DNA from: JAJPKR01 sp050746125
GTDB taxonomy: Bacteria > Acidobacteriota > Terriglobia > Terriglobales > SCQP01
Assembly: GCA_050746125.1 (NCBI GenBank)
Contig: JBOGKX010000040.1
Coordinates: forward strand, 60,715 to 124,714
Reading direction: 5' to 3'
DNA length: 64,000 nt
Shown: positions 41,531 to 50,407 of the stretch, piece by piece
Layout of the letters: each line of letters begins with the position of its first letter
How positions within the stretch are numbered: position 1 is the stretch's first letter
Program-made: the position numbers and the translations under genes
Notes under the pieces: generated by a model
The model's input: the letters and a program-made list of their open reading frames with translations, nothing else
What the model was told of the DNA's origin: nothing
The model's database searches: none

Positions 41531-42017
41531 ATGCACCTTCGCGGCCTCGTTCGCCTTGTGGTCTGCGGACTCTCTCTGGTCTTGGCTGCGCAGACTATGC
41601 CGAGTCGCGCGGCAGCTTCTCAGCCAACCCCCGCCGCGCTGCCAACGCCGGCATCACAGACGGCGGTTCGCTCCCTTGGCGATGTACACACGATTTTCAT
41701 TGCCTACATGGACTACCATCTCGACGAGTACATCGGAGCTGTTCCGGTGACTGCCGAAGGGCGTGGCGATGGCCGAAAACCGTGCCGACGCAGATTCGAT
41801 TCTTCAAGGAGTCGTGAACCCCGCGATCGGTAAGGGCGAATCGCTCTCCAGTGCGGTTCAGCTCGTTTCGACCTCTGGCGAGATTCTTTGGGCCGATGAA
41901 AAGAGCGATCACACGTCGGCGTTCCCACGATTTCGGCAGCACGGCCTTTCGACGGTAGCGACTCGGATCGCCAAGGACCTGTCGAAGTCGCTCAAAGTAG
42001 CAGCGAAGGGCCGCTGA
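41531..42017 (+). pseudogene. Small secreted protein gene, frameshifted
   Basis: Starts at ATG 41531 behind a strong AGGAGG with a signal peptide (about 1-28) and then LGDVHTIFIAYMDYHLDEYIG. The frame fails near 41755-41770; the +1 frame continues as RADADSILQGV, then AVQLVSTSGEILWADEKSD and a C-terminal TRIAKDLSKSLKVA, ending at 42017. Joined, the two halves look like the short secreted proteins common in Acidobacteria, in which a modest domain predicts that a value is computed from an induced or repressed element; the real function is unknown. One inserted base near 41760 explains it. A sequencing error is possible. Confidence 0.55.
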
Positions 42018-42182
42018 TCTATCTGCGCGGGCGCTTGACCTGCGCAAAAAAACAACCAATTCTGGAACCAGCGCGCGCCACCGCCACACAAGCCACTTCC
42101 GACAACCGGCAAGCCGATCCGCTTTGCTCGCAAGCGGCGAATCGCGCTCCGCCGCACGCGATGCAGGGGATCAGGAGGCGAC

Positions 42183-43811
42183 ATGGCCACGGGCACACAG
42201 CCTACGAAGCGCACAAAACCGCCGGCGCGCTCGCACCCCGCTCCGGAACCGATGGTCGAACTGGCGGGCAGCAGCCGCGCCGTACCTCCGGATGCTCGCC
42301 TTGTCGGTCGGGCGGCGGCGGACGAGCCGCTTGAAATCACCATCTTTTTGCGCCGAGGGTCGGCGCCGACGGTATTTCCCGACGTGGACGCGATCGGCGC
42401 GCTACCCGCGCGGGAGCGGCATCCCCTTCGGCGCGAGGACTTTGCCGCCCAGCACGGCGCGTCGGCGCCAGACATCCAGCTGATTGGCGATTTCGCCCAA
42501 CGCCGCCGGCTGCGAATAGCGGCGGAGCATCCGGAACGCCGCACGGTGGTGCTGGCGGGAACGGCGGGCAGCATCGGACGGGCCTTCGGCGTGCGTCTGC
42601 AACGCTTCGATCATCCGCATGGCAGCTTCCGCGGCCACCGGGAGCCGTTGCGCATCCCCGCCTATCTCGCCGGCGTCGTTCAAGGCGTATTTGGACTGGA
42701 CGATCGGCCGCAAGCGCGCGCTCATTTTCGGCTTGCCGGCAACCCCAGCTTCCGGCCGGCGGCGGCCGAGCAAGGCAACACGCCTCTCCAGATCGCCGAG
42801 CTGTATCAATTCCCCGCCGGTCTCGACGGCCGCGGCCAGTGCGTTGGCATTTTGGAACTGGGCGGCGGCTTTCAACCGGCTGATCTGAAGTCCTACTTTG
42901 GCGGCCTCGGCGTCAATACACCCGAAGTCGTCGCCATCGGAGTGGATGGCGCCACGAATCAGCCGACCGGCGATCCCAACGGAGCCGACGCGGAAGTTGC
43001 GTTGGACATCGAAATCGCCGGCACGATCGTACCGGCGGCGAAAATCGCCGCCTATTTCGCGCCCAACACCTCGCGAGGTTTCCTGGATGCGCTGACCACC
43101 GCGATCCATGACACAACCAACCGACCCGACGTGATCTCGATCAGTTGGGGTGCGGCCGAAGCCAATTGGGACCAGCAGTCGCTAGAAGCCTTGAACAGCG
43201 CGTGCCAGGATGCCGCGGCAATGGGCATTGCCGTCTGCGTGGCCTCCGGCGATAGCGGCTCAACCGATGGAGTCAATGACGGCCAGCAGCACGTGGACTT
43301 TCCAGCTTCTTCTCCCTATGTGCTGGCCTGCGGCGGCACGCGCTTGACTGCCAGCGCCGGGCACATCGCCTCGGAAGTGGTATGGGACGATCTCCCCAAC
43401 GGTGGCGCGAGCGGCGGCGGCGTCAGCGCCGTCTTCTCCCTGCCGGGTTGGCAGCAGCGGGCCGGCGTGCCGTTGCCGCCGAATCCGCAAGGCGGCCGCG
43501 GCGTGCCCTACGTGGCCGCGGACGCTGCCCCGGAGACCGGTTATCGGATCCTCGTCGATGGCGTTCGGGGCGTGGTGGGCGGCACCAGCGCCGCCGCTCC
43601 TCTATGGGCCGGCCTGCTGGCACGACTCAACCAACGCTCCGGCAAACCGGCGGGGTTCTTGAACCCGTTGCTCTATGGGCAATTGCCGAGCGACATCCTG
43701 AATGACATCCAGCAGGGCAGCAACGGCGCTTACCAGGCCGGTCCCGATTGGGACGCCTGCACCGGCTTGGGCTCGCCCAACGGCCCCCGCCTCGCCGCGC
43801 TGCTGGCCTGA
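42183..43811 (+). CDS. S53 peptidase (sedolisin/kumamolisin type)
   Basis: A 542-residue acid-active serine-carboxyl protease precursor. Residues about 50-185 match the activation pro-domain; the catalytic domain runs from about 195 to the end. All four catalytic residues can be placed: Glu271 and Asp275 in EVALDIE, Asp357 in ASGDSGS and Ser469 in GGTSAAAP. The C-terminal DILNDIQQG and GAYQAGPDWD supply the calcium site. ATG 42183 follows AGGAGG. No classical signal peptide is present although such enzymes are normally secreted. A cytoplasmic or unusual export route is possible. Confidence 0.92.
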   Translation: MATGTQPTKRTKPPARSHPAPEPMVELAGSSRAVPPDARLVGRAAADEPLEITIFLRRGSAPTVFPDVDAIGALPARERHPLRREDFAAQHGASAPDIQLIGDFAQRRRLRIAAEHPERRTVVLAGTAGSIGRAFGVRLQRFDHPHGSFRGHREPLRIPAYLAGVVQGVFGLDDRPQARAHFRLAGNPSFRPAAAEQGNTPLQIAELYQFPAGLDGRGQCVGILELGGGFQPADLKSYFGGLGVNTPEVVAIGVDGATNQPTGDPNGADAEVALDIEIAGTIVPAAKIAAYFAPNTSRGFLDALTTAIHDTTNRPDVISISWGAAEANWDQQSLEALNSACQDAAAMGIAVCVASGDSGSTDGVNDGQQHVDFPASSPYVLACGGTRLTASAGHIASEVVWDDLPNGGASGGGVSAVFSLPGWQQRAGVPLPPNPQGGRGVPYVAADAAPETGYRILVDGVRGVVGGTSAAAPLWAGLLARLNQRSGKPAGFLNPLLYGQLPSDILNDIQQGSNGAYQAGPDWDACTGLGSPNGPRLAALLA

Positions 43812-43820
43812 TCGCGCCCG

Positions 43821-43835
43821 CGGCAACAGTTGCCG
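43821..43835. terminator. Hairpin between the sedolisin and cytochrome genes
   Basis: CGGCAA at 43821-43826, loop CAG, TTGCCG at 43830-43835, located in the 62-base convergent gap. No T tract. Confidence 0.35.
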
Positions 43836-43873
43836 GCCGGGGTTGGAACCGCCGGGAACACCTGGCGGAGCGC

Positions 43874-45097
43874 TCAACCAGGGTAGCGGTCGCCAGGGTG
43901 GACGACGCGGATATAGTGGTCGGTAAACTTGAAGTGCGCGCCGGGCAATTCGAACTTCGGCATGTGGCATGTGACGCATTCGCGGCTGCCGACCGGACAG
44001 GCCGGCGCGGTTTGCCGCGGCAATTGCGCGGCGCCATGCTTGGCGCGATGGCAGGCCAGGCATTTGGCGTCGTAGTAGGCGGGCTTCTCCACGACATTCT
44101 GGTGCGGATCATGGCAGGCCAAGCAGCTGATGCGGGCGTCGCTGGGGTCGAAGCACGCGCTCAGTTCAAGCCGGTAAGGCTGGAAACGAACCGTCAGGAC
44201 GCCGGAGATGTGGAGGAGTTGAACCGTGACCCCGCTGCGATGGCAGGAGCCGCAGAAATCGGCGACGTCGCCGGCGTTCAGCCGTCCGGGGTTGAAGATG
44301 TGGTAGCCGCCAGGCGGCGGGGGGCCGGGCGCGGTGCCGGGTTTGGCGATCGGGATTTTGCCCTGCTGCACGGCGGCCAAGTGCGCCGAGCCCGGACCGT
44401 GGCAGGCTTCGCAAGTCAGGCCCGGGCTGAGCGCCGCGGTATCCAGTAGGTTCGCGGCGGTCACGCCATGGGTGGTGTGGCAGCCAAAACAACTGCTTGC
44501 TTCCTCGCTGCCCAGAGGCCGGCCGGCCGCCTCTTCCAGCGTGGCCGGGGGCGTGTGCGGCGGGTAGCCGAGGGTGATGTCGAGGCCTTGCGTGTCGTTG
44601 AAAAAACTCACGCGGCTTTCTTCGTAATGGCCGTTGCGGAAAAAAACGTAGGTTTGGCCCGCCGAGCCTAGCCCGAAGGCCCAGCCGATGGGGACGGAAA
44701 TGGTTCGCTTGCCGTCGGTGACGGAATAGATGCTGGCGCTGCCCTTGCGCTCGATGGTCCACAGATAGGGGCCTAGTCGGAAACTGAGGCGCGGATGTTC
44801 GCGCAGAATCGCGCAGTCGGCCACCGATTCCGAGGCGTGGCCCATCGGCGTGTGGGTCTGGCTGCGGGCGATGTCGGAATGACAAGCCGAGCAGACTTGA
44901 TCGCCTAAATAGCGATATCCGGCTGGCGCCCGGGTGGGCTGCCAGTTGAGGCGGGGAAAATTGGCGGTGATGGCCCCGGTTGGGCTCGAGCCAGGCGCTA
45001 CCGCCGCGTCGTTCTGCCTGCCGGCTGGCAGCCACGCGACGCCGGCCAGCAGCGCGGCGACGGCAGCCGCGTGCGTCCATCGAATCCGATGCGACAT
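43874..45097 (-). CDS. Multiheme c-type cytochrome (seven CXXCH motifs)
   Basis: A 407-residue periplasmic cytochrome. The start at ATG 45097 gives a hydrophobic signal or anchor (about 9-26). Seven heme-attachment sites are visible: CSACH (69-73), CFGCH (203-207), CEACH (229-233), CGSCH (282-286), CLACH (325-329), CLACH (346-350) and CVTCH (374-378), with many further histidines for axial ligation. The spacing resembles the cytochrome c554/NapC-like DUF (perchlorate/nitrite-linked) relatives, but no exact family is recognised. No reductase gene is adjacent, so its electron partner is unknown. Transcribed toward the sedolisin gene and following the XylR-type regulator. Confidence 0.88.
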   Translation of the reverse strand: MSHRIRWTHAAAVAALLAGVAWLPAGRQNDAAVAPGSSPTGAITANFPRLNWQPTRAPAGYRYLGDQVCSACHSDIARSQTHTPMGHASESVADCAILREHPRLSFRLGPYLWTIERKGSASIYSVTDGKRTISVPIGWAFGLGSAGQTYVFFRNGHYEESRVSFFNDTQGLDITLGYPPHTPPATLEEAAGRPLGSEEASSCFGCHTTHGVTAANLLDTAALSPGLTCEACHGPGSAHLAAVQQGKIPIAKPGTAPGPPPPGGYHIFNPGRLNAGDVADFCGSCHRSGVTVQLLHISGVLTVRFQPYRLELSACFDPSDARISCLACHDPHQNVVEKPAYYDAKCLACHRAKHGAAQLPRQTAPACPVGSRECVTCHMPKFELPGAHFKFTDHYIRVVHPGDRYPG

Positions 45098-45141
45098 GCC
45101 CCTAGGCAGGGTAGCAAAAACCGGCGGCGGCGCAAACCGTG

Positions 45142-46392
45142 CTAGAAAAGGCGGCTGCGCTCGTTTTGGCGGAAGCGCTCCGGCGTGCACGCGGCATGGT
45201 GAAGAAAGGCCCGCCGCAGCGTTTTGACGCTGCCATAGCCGGCTTCGGCCGCGATCCGATAAGTTGGCAGCTTGGTTTCGAGCAGCAGGCGCTTGGCCCG
45301 CTCCAAATGGTAGCGAGCGATTTCCGTGGAAACACCGCGGCCGAGGGCGGCCAAGAAGCGTCGCTCCAGGGTGCGCCGCGAGACGCCAAGTCCGCGCACC
45401 ACCTCGCCGACGTCGATCGGTTCCTTGGCGTGTTCGCACATATAGCGCAGCGCGGCGGCGACCAGCGAGTCTTCGAGCGCGACCACGTCGCTCGAGCCGC
45501 GCGCCACCACGCGGCGCGGCTGCACGACGATGCACTCGTCCGCCGTCGCCGGCTCGCGCATCAGCCGGTCGAGCAGGGCGGCGGCGGCATAGCCGGCTTG
45601 TTCGACGTCGAGCTCGACGCTCGAGAGCGGCGGAGAGGCCAATTCACACATCATTTCGTCGTTATCCACGCCGACCACCGCCACGTCGTCGGGCACGCGC
45701 AGCCCCGCCGACGCGCAGGCCTGCAAGACGTCGCGGCCGCAAATGTCGTTGCAGGCCATCAGGCCCACGGGCTTGGGGAGGGCCCCCAGCCAGCGTGCCA
45801 GATCCGGCTGCTGGTGCTGCGAGGTGCTGATCCAGTGCGGTTTTTGCAGCCAACTGGCGAGCGCGATGCGGTATTGGTCGCAAGCGTAGCCGCGGCTGGC
45901 GGCGAGTCGCAGAAAGGCGTTCTCGCGGGCCAACGACCACGCGCAGCCTTGAAAGCCGCAGAACGCCAGGCGGCGGAAACCGGCCTCGGCCAGGTGCTCG
46001 GCGGCCATGCGCGCGATCGCGCCGGGATCAGTGCGAATTTCGCCCAGCTTGGCTCGCAGCAGCGGCGCCGGCGCTTCGTCCAAGCTGGATGCGACCAGCG
46101 GCAGCCGCGTGGAATGCATGACCTGGCGCAAGTCGGCCGAGCGCACTCGGGCGATGACGCCATCGGCGCGCCAGCGGCCCAATTGCGCCAGCGCCGAACC
46201 CAAGTGTCCTGGCGCTACCAACAACGACCAAGGGCCGTGCAGGCGCGAATAGCGCAGAATGCCGCGCAGCAGGCCCCGGCCGAACTCGGTCGAAGTCTCC
46301 ACCAACAGCGCCACTTGCGGCGCGGTGCCGGCCGCGCGCCGGCCGCGTCTCGCCGTTTCAACTTCGCCGACTGCTGTCGCCGCTTCGGCCAT
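45142..46392 (-). CDS. XylR-type transcription regulator (LacI-like sensor plus AraC HTH)
   Basis: A 416-residue regulator like XylR of xylose operons. An N-terminal sugar-binding domain of the LacI/GalR type spans about 25-285 (QVALLVETSTEFGRGLLRGI at 26-45 and the DVAVVGVDNDE hinge-like block near 232-242). An AraC-family DNA-binding domain with two helix-turn-helix motifs occupies about 300-415, including VVRGLGVSRRTLERRF (near 336-351) and the RIAAEAGYGSVKTLRRAF motif (near 380-397). It diverges from the TonB receptor gene across a 314-base gap holding candidate operators, which suggests it controls uptake of a carbohydrate-like ligand. It may also control the cytochrome gene behind it. 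Confidence 0.92.
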   Translation of the reverse strand: MAEAATAVGEVETARRGRRAAGTAPQVALLVETSTEFGRGLLRGILRYSRLHGPWSLLVAPGHLGSALAQLGRWRADGVIARVRSADLRQVMHSTRLPLVASSLDEAPAPLLRAKLGEIRTDPGAIARMAAEHLAEAGFRRLAFCGFQGCAWSLARENAFLRLAASRGYACDQYRIALASWLQKPHWISTSQHQQPDLARWLGALPKPVGLMACNDICGRDVLQACASAGLRVPDDVAVVGVDNDEMMCELASPPLSSVELDVEQAGYAAAALLDRLMREPATADECIVVQPRRVVARGSSDVVALEDSLVAAALRYMCEHAKEPIDVGEVVRGLGVSRRTLERRFLAALGRGVSTEIARYHLERAKRLLLETKLPTYRIAAEAGYGSVKTLRRAFLHHAACTPERFRQNERSRLF

Positions 46393-46475
46393 TTCGCCCT
46401 TTTGCCGCTGCGCAGCGGCCGTTGTCGCCGCCCTAGGTGCGCAGCCAGGTACTCAGCACTATAGCGCCGCTGACG

Positions 46476-46515
46476 CAAAATGTCCCCCTACGGCGCATTT
46501 TGGGGACTGGACATT
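46476..46515. promoter_or_regulatory. Nested inverted repeats, possible operator or IS end
   Basis: CAAAATG at 46476-46482 pairs with CATTTTG at 46496-46502, and AATGTCC at 46479-46485 pairs with GGACATT at 46509-46515. The AAAATGTCCCC sequence also resembles ends of IS21-like elements, so a small IS remnant is an alternative. Confidence 0.35.
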
Positions 46516-46550
46516 ACTAGGCCGAGCGTAAAGAATGCGCTAGGCAGAGC

Positions 46551-46589
46551 GAAATATTTTCGGCAGAAAAGAGCAAAACAATTGCCGAA
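46551..46589. promoter_or_regulatory. Candidate operator for the XylR-type regulator
   Basis: An AT-rich block with TTCGGCA at 46559-46565 and its inverted copy TGCCGAA at 46583-46589, with GAAATATTTT just before and GAAAAG..AAAACAATT between. GAAA/AATT-rich repeats of this kind are what XylR-family AraC regulators bind. Position between the two divergent genes supports an operator. Confidence 0.45.
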
Positions 46590-46706
46590 TCGACTGCCGG
46601 GGTGCAAGGGCGAGTTGCCATGCGCCCGGCCTTAAGCGCGTGGACCGGCGTTTCCGGAGCGCTGGTTCGAGAGCAGTGAAGAATTTACCGGTGTGGAGAG
46701 TTCTTC

Positions 46707-49700
46707 ATGTTAAGCAAAAAACTAGCCGCTAATTTGCGAAATGGCTTTGGGTTCGCGGTCCTGGCGTGTGCGCTTGGATTGTTGCTGGCCCCCTCGGGCG
46801 TCTGGGCGCAGGGCGCCAACGGCACGATCTCGGCCACGGTGCAGGATGCGAGCGGCGCCGTTGTGCCGGCTGCCACGGTGACGCTGATAAACACCAGCAC
46901 GGGCGATTTGCGCTCCACCCAAACCAACCAGGCCGGCCTGTTCAGTTTCACGGCGGTTCTGCCGGGCACCTATTCGCTGCGGGTCGCCCACGCCGGGTTT
47001 AGCACCTACCAGCGCTCCAAGATTGTATTGCACCCTGCGGACTCGATCTCGATCTCCGGCATCGTGCTCAAGCCGGGCGCCACGCAGACCACCGTCGAAG
47101 TTTCGGCCAACGCCGCCGACATTATTCCCGTGGATACTGGCGCCAAGTCCGACACCATTCAAGCCAAGGAAATTCAGAACCTGGCGATCGTCGGCCGCAA
47201 CGCGATCCAGTTGCTCTCAATCATTCCTGGCGTGACCTATTCGCCCGGCTCGATGCCCGGCGGCCCCTCCTACACCGGCGAGCAGACCAGCTTCGGCAGC
47301 GGCGTAGGCAGTTTTCAAGTCAATGGCACGCGCAATGATGCCCTGGCTATCGTCAGCGACGGCGCCGATACCATCGACCCCGGCTGCAACTGCGGGTCGT
47401 CGGTGACGCCCAACGTGGATGCGATCTCGGAGATCACGGTCCAAACCTCGAATTTCAGCTCCGATACCAACAAAGGTCCGGTGGTCATACAGATCGCGGA
47501 TAAGACCGGCGGCTCTCATTTTCACGGCGAGATCTACGACCAAATCCGCAACTATCACCTGAACGCCAACGACTGGCAGAACAATCGCAATGGCACGGGC
47601 CGCCCGCAGAGCAACTTTCAATATCCGGGCTTCAATATTGGCGGGCCGATCTTGATCCCGGGGACGAATTTCAATCACGATCGCGACAAGGCCTTTTTCT
47701 TCGGCGAGTTCGAATGGATGCGCCAGGGCGTGGATAACGGCCTCCACAAGGCTTTCGTGCCGACGCCAGGAACGCTGCAGGGCGATTTGACCGGCGACGT
47801 CACCTCCAAGAGCGTGGATCCGAACCTGGCCACTGAGGCCTGCAGCAACGTTCCGACCGCCAATGGGTGCACTGGCGCGCCGGGGATGCTCGACCCCAGC
47901 AAATTCGACCCGGCGGGGGTCATTCTTCTAAAGCAACTGCCCGCGCCCAACGCCGATCCGGCGCTCACCGGCGGCTACAATTATCTGAGCGACGTCGTTG
48001 CCCAAAACAATCGCCAGCAAAGCCTGCTTCGCTTCGACTACAACTTCACCCAGAACACCAAATTTTATGCCCGGTACGATCACGAAACCGAGGCGGCGCC
48101 GCAGCCCTACGGTCTGTGGTGGGGGGGCTCGACCGTGCCTTATCCGGGCGATGTGGCCGGCTCCAATCACTCCAATTCGCTGTCGCTGAGCTTGACCAAT
48201 GTCCTCAGCCCGACGATGACGAATGAAATGACAGCGGCCTTTACCCGTCTAGTACTGCCCAACCAGATGACGAACCCGAGCGCCGTCTCGCGGAAGAGCT
48301 TGAATTATCCGTATACCGGTCTGTATCAGAGCGGCGAGGATCTTACACCTACCTTTACCGACTGGAGCAATGGCGGCACGATTATTACCGGCGGCGGCTT
48401 CGCGCCCACCATGTTCGCCAACAAGTGGACGAATACCTTTTCCGACAATTATTCCTGGGTGACAGGCAATCACCTGCTGAAGTTCGGCGTGTTTTTCGAG
48501 CATCTGACGAACGATCAGCCCACCGATGCCAACGATATGGGTCAGTTATCATTCGGGGAAAGTTGGGGCGCGGGGATCGCCAACTGGGACGGCAGCAACA
48601 GCGGCACGGACAACTATTTTGGCGATATGCTGATGGGTTTTCCATTCCAATTTGGCGACTCGACCGCAAACATAACCGGCCACATGCGCGAGAACGAGTT
48701 CGATTTTTATGGCCAAGACAGCTGGAAGATCCGCCCGAATTTTACCTTGGACTACGGCGTGCGCTTCTACCATGACGGCTGGATGTATGACGCCCAGGGT
48801 CGCCTAGGCGCGTTTGTTCCAGCTCTTTATGGCAAGCCCACGGCCGGAAATCCCTACCCCGGCATCGTCGACCATAACAACGATCCAAGTATTCCCATGT
48901 CGGTTTACAAGCAGCCGCTGTTCCAGGCCGCCCCCCATCTCGGCTGGGCTTGGGATTTGAGCGGCAAAGGGACGCGAGTGTTGCGGGGCGGCTTCGGCAT
49001 GTATTACTACCGCGACCAAGGCAATGTTTTCTTCGGCGCGATCGGCAATCCACCAAATCAGTTGAATTATACGTTTCCCAACCCACTCTTACTTTCGTCC
49101 ATCACGCCGGCCCAACAGGTTGCGATTCAGCCCGGCTTGACCGTGCTCGATCCACAGGATGGACATGTTCCGGTTACCTATTCATATAGTCTCACTCTTT
49201 CCCAACGCCTGCCGTATGCGACGGTAATGGAGATCTCCTACGTAGGCAACTCCAGCCACAACCAGGTCACTCCTGGCGGCGGAAACGGCGGGTTCGATAC
49301 CAATGCCGTTCCGGAAGGAACATTCCTGCGAGCGGGATGTGCGCCGGCTGAGATCAACAACGACACCAAGTGCAACGAAAACGACAATCGGCCCTATAAC
49401 GTTTTTGCCGGCATCACCAAGTTCTCCCATATCCTGGAGCAGAGCTACAACTCGTTGCAGGTAACAGCCTCGCGCCAGACCGGGAATCTGAACTATTCAG
49501 TTGCTTATACGTTCAGCAAGAACCTGGGCGAGGGCGGCTCACTGAACGGCGCCAACGGCGTTAATCCGTTCGACATCCGCGGTCGTAGCTACGGCGTTCT
49601 AAATTACGATCAAACCCATGTTCTCAGTGCGGCATACAATTACCTGCTGCCCAACTTCGGCACGCGTTTGTTTGGCGGCAACCGGATTGGCCATGGCGTG

Positions 49701-50321
49701 CTCAACGGATGGCAGTTCTCGGGTATTAGTCAATGGCGCAGCGGTTTCCCAATGCTGCTCCAGGCGGGCAGTGGGGGAGCCGGCATTGGCGACATCTTCG
49801 TCAGCGGGCAGTCGCTTAGTGGAGACATAATCAATGGCACGCCCGATGATCCCGTACGGCCGGTTTTGACATGTAACCCGACGGCCAATCTGGCGCCGCA
49901 CCAGGTTTTTAACGCCAACTGCTTCCAGGCGCCTTCGCCCGGGCGCAACGGCGAGTACGAAATGCCGTATATCCACGGGCCCTGGTATAACAATACCGAT
50001 CTTAGTCTGTTCAAGAACTTCCCCATTGGGAAAAACGAGAACCGCAGGCTGCAGTTGCGGTTCGAAACTTTCAATTTCGACAATCATCCTCTGTGGGGCT
50101 GGTCCAGCGGCGATCCCGGCCAATCGGTGACGTACCCCTTCACGTACGCTCCGGATAGCTACTCCATTGCGCAAGGCAAAGTCTGCAATCCGCCGGCTGA
50201 CACAAAGGGTTGTGACCAGGTCAGCTGGGGCCAATCCGCAGATAATGCCGCGACCAGCGGACAAATGACTCAGAAGCTCGGGCATCGCATTGTTCAAATT
50301 GCGGTGAAGTTCTTCTTCTGA
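46707..50321 (+). CDS. TonB-dependent receptor, Oar-like with carboxypeptidase regulatory domain
   Basis: A 1204-residue outer-membrane protein. A signal peptide (about 1-35, ending GVWAQG) is followed by a carboxypeptidase-like regulatory domain (about 37-130, GTISATVQDASGAVVPAATVTL start), a TonB plug region (about 140-270, IPGVTYSPGS and QVNGTRNDA) and a long beta-barrel ending in the aromatic tail IVQIAVKFFF, which suits outer-membrane insertion. Such Oar-like receptors are numerous in Acidobacteria and take up large oligomers, often carbohydrates. The gene diverges from a XylR-type regulator, consistent with sugar control. No SusD partner is seen; downstream are TPR and VWFA-related genes instead. 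Confidence 0.95.
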   Translation: MLSKKLAANLRNGFGFAVLACALGLLLAPSGVWAQGANGTISATVQDASGAVVPAATVTLINTSTGDLRSTQTNQAGLFSFTAVLPGTYSLRVAHAGFSTYQRSKIVLHPADSISISGIVLKPGATQTTVEVSANAADIIPVDTGAKSDTIQAKEIQNLAIVGRNAIQLLSIIPGVTYSPGSMPGGPSYTGEQTSFGSGVGSFQVNGTRNDALAIVSDGADTIDPGCNCGSSVTPNVDAISEITVQTSNFSSDTNKGPVVIQIADKTGGSHFHGEIYDQIRNYHLNANDWQNNRNGTGRPQSNFQYPGFNIGGPILIPGTNFNHDRDKAFFFGEFEWMRQGVDNGLHKAFVPTPGTLQGDLTGDVTSKSVDPNLATEACSNVPTANGCTGAPGMLDPSKFDPAGVILLKQLPAPNADPALTGGYNYLSDVVAQNNRQQSLLRFDYNFTQNTKFYARYDHETEAAPQPYGLWWGGSTVPYPGDVAGSNHSNSLSLSLTNVLSPTMTNEMTAAFTRLVLPNQMTNPSAVSRKSLNYPYTGLYQSGEDLTPTFTDWSNGGTIITGGGFAPTMFANKWTNTFSDNYSWVTGNHLLKFGVFFEHLTNDQPTDANDMGQLSFGESWGAGIANWDGSNSGTDNYFGDMLMGFPFQFGDSTANITGHMRENEFDFYGQDSWKIRPNFTLDYGVRFYHDGWMYDAQGRLGAFVPALYGKPTAGNPYPGIVDHNNDPSIPMSVYKQPLFQAAPHLGWAWDLSGKGTRVLRGGFGMYYYRDQGNVFFGAIGNPPNQLNYTFPNPLLLSSITPAQQVAIQPGLTVLDPQDGHVPVTYSYSLTLSQRLPYATVMEISYVGNSSHNQVTPGGGNGGFDTNAVPEGTFLRAGCAPAEINNDTKCNENDNRPYNVFAGITKFSHILEQSYNSLQVTASRQTGNLNYSVAYTFSKNLGEGGSLNGANGVNPFDIRGRSYGVLNYDQTHVLSAAYNYLLPNFGTRLFGGNRIGHGVLNGWQFSGISQWRSGFPMLLQAGSGGAGIGDIFVSGQSLSGDIINGTPDDPVRPVLTCNPTANLAPHQVFNANCFQAPSPGRNGEYEMPYIHGPWYNNTDLSLFKNFPIGKNENRRLQLRFETFNFDNHPLWGWSSGDPGQSVTYPFTYAPDSYSIAQGKVCNPPADTKGCDQVSWGQSADNAATSGQMTQKLGHRIVQIAVKFFF

Positions 50322-50334
50322 TCACAAACTGCGG

Positions 50335-50367
50335 TGGATCGGCGCGCCGCCGGCGGATGCCGATCCA
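50335..50367 (+). terminator. Terminator-like hairpin after the TonB receptor
   Basis: TGGATCGGC at 50335-50343 and GCCGATCCA at 50359-50367, a perfect 9-base stem with a 15-base GC-rich loop, 13 bases after the receptor stop. There is no T tract. It is followed by a new TATAAT, which suggests separate transcription of the TPR/VWFA genes. Confidence 0.5.
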
Positions 50368-50392
50368 TTGCGGATGGGATGGGCAATGGCGG

Positions 50393-50398
50393 TATAAT
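50393..50398 (+). promoter_or_regulatory. -10 box candidate for the TPR/VWFA gene run
   Basis: A perfect TATAAT, with TTGCGG at 50368-50373 as a possible -35 at a long 19-base spacing. It lies 10 bases before the TTG taken as start of the first TPR gene. Confidence 0.45.
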
Positions 50399-50407
50399 CC
50401 GGCCGAG

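Larger units (their letters stand above)
46393..46706. other. Divergent regulatory gap between the regulator and receptor genes
   Basis: A 314-base non-coding stretch, locally AT-rich at 46545-46590 in an otherwise GC-rich window, which suits promoters and operators. Two inverted-repeat structures are listed separately. No protein gene or known RNA is seen; I find no confident promoter hexamers. Confidence 0.5.

Noticed and set aside
40994..42182. Intact mobile element or CRISPR array
   Set aside because: Only a fragment of one integrase is found; no repeats of CRISPR type, no transposase and no terminal inverted repeats flanking it.
46471..46515. Complete insertion sequence end
   Set aside because: The AAAATGTCCCC-like dyad is suggestive but there is no transposase nearby and no second end.
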